In this document: piece after piece, positions 1-10,070 of the stretch | How the letters are laid out: each line of letters opens with the position of its first letter | Position numbering within the stretch: the stretch's first letter is position 1 | DNA from: Deinococcus phoenicis | GTDB lineage: Bacteria; Deinococcota; Deinococci; Deinococcales; Deinococcaceae | Length of the DNA: 10,070 nt | Assembly: GCF_000599865.1 (NCBI RefSeq) | Contig: NZ_JHAC01000065.1 | Coordinates: 1-10,070, forward strand | Direction of reading: 5' to 3' | The notes under the pieces: generated by a model | Told to the model about the DNA's origin: nothing | Database searches by the model: none | Seen by the model: only the letters and a program-made list of their open reading frames with translations | Program-made: the position numbers and the translations under genes

Positions 1-201
1 GGCTCCGTGTCGTCTTAGCGGTGCTCGCCCATAACCTCACCAGGCCCTAAACGGCGTTTCCAAGCTGACCTTCCAGGCCGCCGGGCCGTTCGGGCCGCCA
101 GGCCCGAGGCCGCCCGGTCAGCGAGCCGGGCGTCGAGGCCGGAGACGTCGACGCCTACACCTCCACGACACCTGCGGGAACATCTCTGGCCGAGCGCAGC
201 G
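1..201. other. Left-edge intergenic region, structured, no supported gene
   Basis: I find no convincing protein gene here. Open frames exist on both strands, but their translations are Arg/Pro/Gly-rich low-complexity sequence typical of non-coding GC-rich DNA. The stretch is rich in inverted repeats. 83-96 and 101-111 form an imperfect palindrome. GCCCGG (112-117) pairs with CCGGGC (126-131). GGCGTCGA (129-136) pairs exactly with TCGACGCC (148-155). It could be a degenerate small repeat, a structured RNA, or simply GC-rich spacer downstream of the response regulator. Confidence 0.4.
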
Positions 202-232
202 AAAAAGCTCCCCCTACCCGGCGGGGTAGGGG
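202..232 (-). terminator. Intrinsic terminator of the response regulator gene
   Basis: Read on the minus strand, a perfect 9-bp stem (CCCCTACCC / GGGTAGGGG, 211-219 with 224-232) has a 4-base loop. It is followed by GAGC and a run of five T (A's at 202-206 on the plus strand). It lies about 50 bases past the stop codon of the response regulator and is correctly oriented for it. Confidence 0.75.
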
Positions 233-281
233 ACTGGGGGGTGGGGAAACGCCTTCCAACGCGAAGGCCCACGGCCCCCTT

Positions 282-974
<693 letters not shown>

Positions 975-980
975 GGCCGC

Positions 981-986
981 AGGATA
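981..986 (-). promoter_or_regulatory. Leaderless -10 element of the response regulator gene
   Basis: TATCCT on the minus strand lies 6 bases before the ATG at 974. Transcription should then begin at or next to the start codon. No ribosome-binding site is visible, and no good -35 is seen at 1004-1009, which lies inside a hairpin. Confidence 0.5.
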
Positions 987-990
987 CGCG

Positions 991-1024
991 CTGGGGCCGC
1001 CCTCACGGTGGAAGGCGGCCCCAG
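991..1024 (-). terminator. Hairpin after the ABC binding-protein gene (possible terminator)
   Basis: CTGGGGCCGCC (991-1001) is an exact inverted repeat of GGCGGCCCCAG (1014-1024), giving an 11-bp GC-rich stem with a 12-base loop. It lies 33 bases past the stop codon of the binding-protein gene. No T-run follows on the minus strand, so it may end transcription weakly, protect the 3' end, or act at the response-regulator promoter, whose -35 region it covers. Confidence 0.5.
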
Positions 1025-1054
1025 GGTTCAGAGACAGCAGGGTTCAGAGACAGC
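1023..1054. repeat. Exact 16-bp tandem repeat, two copies
   Basis: AGGGTTCAGAGACAGC occurs twice in a row without mismatch (1023-1038 and 1039-1054). It begins 3 bases past the stop codon of the ABC binding-protein gene and touches the hairpin at 991-1024. It looks like a recent slippage or recombination duplication. Confidence 0.9.
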
Positions 1055-1057
1055 GGC

Positions 1058-2812
<1,755 letters not shown>

Positions 2813-2817
2813 GATGA

Positions 2818-2822
2818 CTCCT
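2818..2822 (-). promoter_or_regulatory. Shine-Dalgarno of the ABC binding-protein gene
   Basis: AGGAG on the minus strand lies 5 bases before the ATG at 2812 and fixes that start. It stands out because most other genes in the window have no such site. Confidence 0.7.
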
Positions 2823-2937
2823 GAGGGGAAAAACCGGCGGATTTTCAGTGGGCCGGAAGGTGCGTGGCCCTGAACGGACGGAACTCAAGCGAAGTGGGTC
2901 GCCCTCACAGGCGAAGCAATCTTCAGGCTAGGGGCAG

Positions 2938-2967
2938 GTTATGAGTGTTCCCCTGGGGTTCGCTCAA
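2938..2967 (-). promoter_or_regulatory. Candidate promoter of the ABC binding-protein gene
   Basis: On the minus strand, TTGAGC (2962-2967, -35-like) and CATAAC (2938-2943, -10-like) are separated by 18 bases; each matches the consensus at 4 of 6 positions. Transcription would begin near 2931 and leave a leader of roughly 118 bases, consistent with the Shine-Dalgarno of this gene. Confidence 0.4.
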
Positions 2968-3094
2968 GAAGGCTGAGGGCGGATTCAGGGGCAAGTCAGC
3001 CCGCCCAGCGTCTCAGACAGGTCCGGCGGCCTCCGGCCCCGGGCCACCCCACAGGCCTGACTTTAACGGAAGAGGCGCGCCGCGCAAAGCACCG

Positions 3095-3130
3095 CCCCGG
3101 TGGGGGGATTGAAAGACCTCCCACACCGGG
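3095..3130. promoter_or_regulatory. Imperfect palindrome upstream of hslO (candidate operator)
   Basis: CCCGGTGGGGGG-type left arm (3095-3107) mirrors the right arm CCTCCCACACCGGG (3117-3130), with one bulge and one G-T pair, around a 9-base centre. It ends 16 bases before the hslO -10 and so covers the expected -35 position. No T-run follows, which argues against a terminator and for a protein-binding site. Confidence 0.35.
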
Positions 3131-3146
3131 CTTGAGTGCCCGAGTG

Positions 3147-3152
3147 TAAGAT
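3147..3152 (+). promoter_or_regulatory. Leaderless -10 element of hslO
   Basis: TAAGAT is followed by six bases and then the ATG at 3159. No Shine-Dalgarno lies between, so the mRNA probably starts at the AUG. No standard -35 is visible at the right distance. Confidence 0.55.
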
Positions 3153-3158
3153 TTCCTA

Positions 3159-4070
<912 letters not shown>

Positions 4071-4093
4071 GGCACTGGCCCCGCTCCGCACGT

Positions 4094-4134
4094 CGGGGAG
4101 GACTGGGGGCGCGGCCCGGTCCTCCCCGGCTTTT
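4094..4134 (+). terminator. Intrinsic terminator of hslO
   Basis: A 14-bp stem with one G-T pair (4094-4107 with 4115-4128, built on CGGGGAGGAC / GTCCTCCCCG) encloses a 7-base loop and is followed by GC and TTTT (4131-4134). It lies 24 bases past the hslO stop and separates hslO from htrA. Confidence 0.8.
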
Positions 4135-4135
4135 G

Positions 4136-4213
4136 TCCGCCCGGCACCGGGCAAATGAACGAAGTCCGTAGAAGGCGGCCCCGAACCCCCGGGCATCCGC
4201 CCGGTGCGCCGGG
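4136..4213. promoter_or_regulatory. Pair of similar palindromes upstream of htrA (candidate operators)
   Basis: TCCGCCCGG occurs exactly at 4136-4144 and 4196-4204. Each copy is the left half of a small palindrome: GCCCGG-CA-CCGGGC (4139-4152) and CCCGG-TGCG-CCGGG (4200-4213). The second directly touches the htrA -10. The centres are about 61 bp apart. GC-rich chance is a real alternative. Confidence 0.3.
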
Positions 4214-4219
4214 GATAAT
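4214..4219 (+). promoter_or_regulatory. Leaderless -10 element of htrA
   Basis: GATAAT (5 of 6 matches to TATAAT) lies six bases before the ATG at 4226, with no Shine-Dalgarno between. No clear -35 is seen; a palindrome occupies the adjacent upstream bases. Confidence 0.5.
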
Positions 4220-4225
4220 GGCCCC

Positions 4226-5487
<1,262 letters not shown>

Positions 5488-5491
<4 letters not shown>

Positions 5492-6672
5492 GTGACCGGC
5501 CCGAACAGCGCGGTGGGAAGGCCGCCGCCCCCTCCGCAGAACGGGTCTGGGCACAGCTCCGGCCAGAGGACCGCCAGTGGCTGACGGACTTGGCCGGGCG
5601 AGCGGGCGCAGATGCGCGGGTGGCCCTGGTCGGCGGGGCGGTGCGGGACGCGCTGCTGGGTGCCCTGCCCACCGACGCGGCCCCCCCCGACCTCGACGTG
5701 GTGGTGGAAGGTGCGGACGCGGGGGCACTCGCGGCGGCCCTGGGTCTCCCCTTTCTGGTCCACGCGGCCTTCGGCAACGCCACCGTGACGCTGCCGGACG
5801 GGCGGCACGCCGATCTGGTGCGGGCGCGGCGGGAACGCTACCCGGTGCCGGGCGGCAATCCCGTTCCGGCCCCCGGCACCCTCACCGACGACCTGCGGCG
5901 GAGGGACTTCGGGCTGAACGCGCTGGCCCTGGTGGCCAGGCCGGACGGCCCCCCCACCCTGCTGGACGAGGTGGGCGGCCTGGAGGACCTGCGGGCACGC
6001 ACGTTGCGGCCCCTGCACCCCCACTCGCTGCACGAGGACGCCAGCCGCCTGATCCGCGCGGCGCGGCTGGCCGGTCGGCTGGACCTGAGCGCGCACCCCG
6101 AGTTGCTGCGGCAGGTGCCGGACGCGCTGAACATGGCAGCACAGACGCCCCGCCTGCACGCCGAACTGCGCCTGCTGCTGCACGAGCCGAGGCCGGGAAG
6201 GGCCGCCCGCAGGCTGGAGCACTGGGGCGCTGGGGCACTGCTGCCCGCCGGAGCCGTAGAGCGGCTGGAGGCCCTCGACGCCCTTCAGAACGCCGGCCAG
6301 CCCGTCCCCGCACAGGCTTATGCCGCCGCGCTGCTCTCGGCGGCCCCCCAACCTGCGGCGCTGGCTGAGCGCCTGGGCCTGGGGGAAAAACCCGCCGCGC
6401 TGCTGGCCCGCGCCCTGTCGGACGCCCCCGCCGCGCCCGGCAGCCCGGAAGCGGCCCTGCGCGCCCTGCTGCGCCCGGACGCCTACCCGGTCCTGACCGG
6501 CCGGGACGTGGTGGCGCTCGGGGTGCCGCCCGGCCCGGCGGTGGGCGCGGCGCTGGCGCATCTGGCGGCGCTCCGCCGGGCGGGCACGGTACGCTCACGG
6601 GAGGAGGAACGCGCGGCCCTGAGCGCGTATCTGCACGGCGACGCCCCGGGCGGTTCCTCTTCGCCCACCTGA
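5488..6672 (+). CDS. Class II tRNA nucleotidyltransferase (CCA- or A-adding)
   Basis: A 394-residue enzyme that adds or repairs the 3' CCA end of tRNA without a template. Class II motifs appear in order: motif A LVGGAVRD (47-54) and the catalytic DxD in DLDVVVEG (D68, D70); motif [15 protein letters not shown] (135-148); motif [12 protein letters not shown]; and motif D EDASR (183-187) in the helix ending RAARLAGRL. No HD domain is seen. The C-terminal half is Ala/Leu-rich helix. Deinococcus is known to split the job between CC-adding and A-adding enzymes. The VVEG ending of motif A and the LHPHS lead into motif D recall A-adding types, but the subtype is not certain. The GTG start at 5488 overlaps the htrA stop (GTGA), implying translational coupling. 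A site-2 protease gene follows after 43 bases. Confidence 0.88.
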
Positions 6673-6701
6673 GAGGGTCATCCGGTCCGGCCCCCGGCCC
6701 T

Positions 6702-6707
6702 TAGAAT
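6702..6707 (+). promoter_or_regulatory. Leaderless -10 element of the site-2 protease gene
   Basis: TAGAAT (5 of 6 to TATAAT) lies eight bases before the ATG at 6716, with only C-rich sequence between and no Shine-Dalgarno. It gives this gene its own transcription start in the short gap after the nucleotidyltransferase gene. Confidence 0.55.
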
Positions 6708-6715
6708 GCCCCCCT

Positions 6716-7333
<618 letters not shown>

Positions 7334-7353
7334 TACAGGGTCAACCGATTTTC

Positions 7354-7359
7354 TAGAAT
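7354..7359 (+). promoter_or_regulatory. Candidate -10 element of a small transcript
   Basis: TAGAAT, the same hexamer as before the site-2 protease gene, is followed after 7 bases by an ATG at 7367 and after 4 by an ATG at 7364. No -35 is evident. Confidence 0.35.
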
Positions 7360-7363
7360 CTGG

Positions 7364-7518
7364 ATGATGAGAAACGAATTGCCAGAGGTCGTTCGGGACA
7401 GCGAATGCATTCTCATCGTTCAAGTGGCCACCCTGCTTTGACTACCTGACGGTCTAATAGGAACAGGAAGCGCCCCGTCACGAAAAGACCCCCGGCCAGG
7501 ACCAAGGCCGGGGGTTTT
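7364..7518 (+). ncRNA. Candidate small RNA or leaderless micro-ORF transcript
   Basis: A transcript started by the TAGAAT at 7354-7359 would run about 150 bases to the terminator at 7489-7518. Its 5' end (7363-7373) pairs with 7410-7420 as an 11-bp stem, with GATGAGAA / TTCTCATC exact and two G-U pairs outside it. It also contains a 24-codon frame (ATG 7367 to TGA 7441; [20 protein letters not shown] then ATLL). GC at third positions of that frame is only about 60%, well under the neighbouring genes. That favours a structured RNA over a protein, or no function. The family is not recognised. Confidence 0.3.
7483..7518. terminator. Bidirectional intrinsic terminator
   Basis: CCCCCGGCC (7489-7497) and GGCCGGGGG (7506-7514) form a 9-bp stem with an 8-base loop. 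TTTT follows on the plus strand (7515-7518), and AAAA precedes it (7483-7486), giving TCTTTT on the minus strand. It lies 15 bases past the stop of the hemolysin III gene and also closes transcripts from the site-2 protease side. Confidence 0.85.
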
Positions 7519-7533
7519 CGGGGACAGTGCCGC

Positions 7534-8175
7534 TCATCTCAGATGAAACATCATCGCCACGTGTGCGCCGGTACCGCCCAACACGAACAGGTGCCAGATT
7601 TCGTGGAAGCCGAAGCCGGGGCGGGGGTTCCAGCGTTTGGTGCCGTAGATCACCGCGCCGATGGAGTACAGCAGGCCCCCGGCGGCCAGCCAGAAGATCG
7701 CGGCAGCGGGCAGGTTGCGCGCGAGTTGCGGCACGAACGCGAGGGCCAGCCAGCCCATGCCCACATACAGCAGCGTGCTGATCCAGCGGGGCAGGCGCAT
7801 CGTCAGGACCTTCAGCAGGATGCCGGCCGCCGCGATGCCCCAGACCACCCACAGCACCACGTCGCGCCAGATGCCCTCCAGCCCGTAATACGCGATGGGT
7901 GTATAGCTGCCCGCGATCAGCAGGAAAATGCCCGCGTGGTCGAGCTTCCTGAGCCACAGCAACCCGCGCTCGCCGGGCCGGAAGGAGTGGTAGCTGGCGC
8001 TGGCCGCGTACAGCAAGACCATGCTCAACCCAAAGACCACGAAAGGCCACAGGGCCAGCCCCCGCGTCTGCGCCCACCACAGCAGCGGCCCCAGCACGGT
8101 CAGGGCCGCGACGGCCCCGCCCCAGTGCGTCAGGGCGTTCACGGGTTCGCGCGGGGCGGTCAGAAGACGCTTCAC
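7534..8175 (-). CDS. Hemolysin III / PAQR-family seven-helix membrane protein
   Basis: About 213 residues and nearly all membrane: seven hydrophobic segments fit the YqfA/hemolysin III branch of the PAQR (adiponectin receptor-like) family. The family's metal-site residues are present: SASYH (S59, H63) at the end of helix 2, D79 in RKLDHAGIF at helix 3, and the C-terminal pair H191/H195 in FHEIWH. PAQR proteins are thought to be zinc-dependent lipid hydrolases; haemolytic activity is shown for few members and should not be assumed. Two in-frame GTG starts are possible, at 8181 and 8175. I prefer 8175 because TAGGCT (8182-8187 on the minus strand) touches the first and lies six bases before the second, the leaderless spacing. 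Transcription ends at the shared terminator. The gene is downstream of guaB on the same strand, 93 bp or more away. Confidence 0.9.
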   Translation of the reverse strand: MKRLLTAPREPVNALTHWGGAVAALTVLGPLLWWAQTRGLALWPFVVFGLSMVLLYAASASYHSFRPGERGLLWLRKLDHAGIFLLIAGSYTPIAYYGLEGIWRDVVLWVVWGIAAAGILLKVLTMRLPRWISTLLYVGMGWLALAFVPQLARNLPAAAIFWLAAGGLLYSIGAVIYGTKRWNPRPGFGFHEIWHLFVLGGTGAHVAMMFHLR

Positions 8176-8181
8176 CCGCAC

Positions 8182-8187
8182 AGCCTA
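8182..8187 (-). promoter_or_regulatory. Leaderless -10 element of the hemolysin III gene
   Basis: TAGGCT on the minus strand fits TANNNT and is six bases from the GTG at 8175. It matches the consensus hexamer at few positions, so it is weaker than the other cases. Confidence 0.35.
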
Positions 8188-8274
8188 GAGGGAAGCGGGG
8201 CCGGGGCAGTAGGACTTGGGACGCAGTACGCGGGAACAGACAGGCGCCCCACGCCCTGCGGCCCCTGACGCCCC

Positions 8275-10020
<1,746 letters not shown>

Positions 10021-10021
10021 C

Positions 10022-10060
10022 AAAAAAAACCCGCCACAGCGGCGGGGTTTTTTTTTTTTT
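10022..10060 (+). terminator. Strong intrinsic terminator after tRNA-Ala
   Basis: CCCGCC (10030-10035) pairs with GGCGGG (10041-10046) around ACAGC, and is followed by a run of 13 T. Eight A's precede the stem, so it can also end minus-strand transcription entering from the right. Confidence 0.9.
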
Positions 10061-10070
10061 CTGGCCCCCC

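Larger units (their letters stand above)
2813..3158. other. Divergent intergenic region between the ABC binding-protein gene and hslO
   Basis: These 346 bp hold the outward-facing control regions of both genes: a candidate sigma-70-type promoter and a Shine-Dalgarno for the minus-strand gene, and a -10 plus a large imperfect palindrome for hslO. The centre (about 2970-3090) is GC-rich with short imperfect inverted repeats, such as GGGCGG at 2977-2982 with CCGCCC at 3001-3006. I see no credible ORF or RNA gene in it. Confidence 0.6.
7334..7533. other. Intergenic region with lower GC than its neighbours
   Basis: A 200-bp gap between convergent genes. It contains a TAGAAT -10 element, a possible micro-ORF, a long inverted repeat and a bidirectional terminator. 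It is visibly less GC-rich than the flanking genes. Confidence 0.6.

Noticed and set aside
53..252. 9-bp inverted pair GGCGTTTCC (53-61) and GGAAACGCC (244-252) as ends of a small mobile element
   Set aside because: There are no flanking target duplications and no further end similarity; a 9-mer match at this distance can be chance.
15..272. 85-codon minus-strand frame at the left edge
   Set aside because: It spans the response regulator's terminator and shows no motif; its composition is typical of non-coding GC-rich DNA.
2884..2968. Repeated CTCAAG and AGCGAA/TTCGCT words in the ABC-hslO intergenic region as an operator pair
   Set aside because: The matches are only six bases long and inconsistent in orientation.
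7438..7460. TTGACT and TAATAG as a promoter in the 7334-7533 gap
   Set aside because: The two boxes are only 11 bases apart, far short of the 16-18 needed.
8182..8274. GC-rich imperfect inverted repeat after guaB as its terminator
   Set aside because: The arms have mismatches and no T-run follows, so I could not support a terminator call.

Overview
The window looks like ordinary chromosome from a GC-rich bacterium, most likely Deinococcus or a close relative. The clues are strong GC bias at third codon positions, the mix of gene families, and the way most genes start. At least six genes carry a TANNNT-like -10 hexamer 6 to 8 bases before the start codon and have no Shine-Dalgarno sequence. 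This is the leaderless-mRNA layout described for Deinococcus. The genus call is an inference, since no marker gene was compared.

Layout: (1) Positions 1-281 hold no convincing gene, but they contain several GC-rich hairpins and the intrinsic terminator of the first gene. (2) On the minus strand are a NarL/FixJ-type response regulator (282-974) and, upstream of it, a lipoprotein substrate-binding protein of the peptide/nickel ABC family (1058-2812). Neither has its expected partner in the window (sensor kinase, permeases or ATPases). (3) A 346-bp divergent intergenic region separates that pair from plus-strand hslO (redox chaperone Hsp33). hslO is followed by its own terminator, then an HtrA-type serine protease, a CCA/A-adding tRNA nucleotidyltransferase that overlaps htrA by 4 bases, and a compact M50 site-2 protease. 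(4) A short, less GC-rich intergenic stretch (7334-7533) holds a possible small transcript ending in a bidirectional terminator shared with the next gene. (5) On the minus strand are a hemolysin III/PAQR-type membrane protein and guaB (IMP dehydrogenase). (6) Divergent from guaB is a tRNA-Ala(CGC) gene with a recognisable promoter and a strong terminator.

Working together: hslO, htrA and the M50 protease form a loose protein-quality-control neighbourhood, spanning a cytosolic holdase, an envelope protease and an intramembrane protease. The nucleotidyltransferase repairs tRNA 3' ends. guaB feeds GMP synthesis, and the response regulator and binding protein are environmental sensing and uptake functions. 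I see no CRISPR array, phage module, toxin-antitoxin pair or intact insertion sequence. I do not see an obvious new multi-gene system. The best leads are the 7354-7518 small-transcript candidate and the palindromes next to the hslO and htrA promoters.
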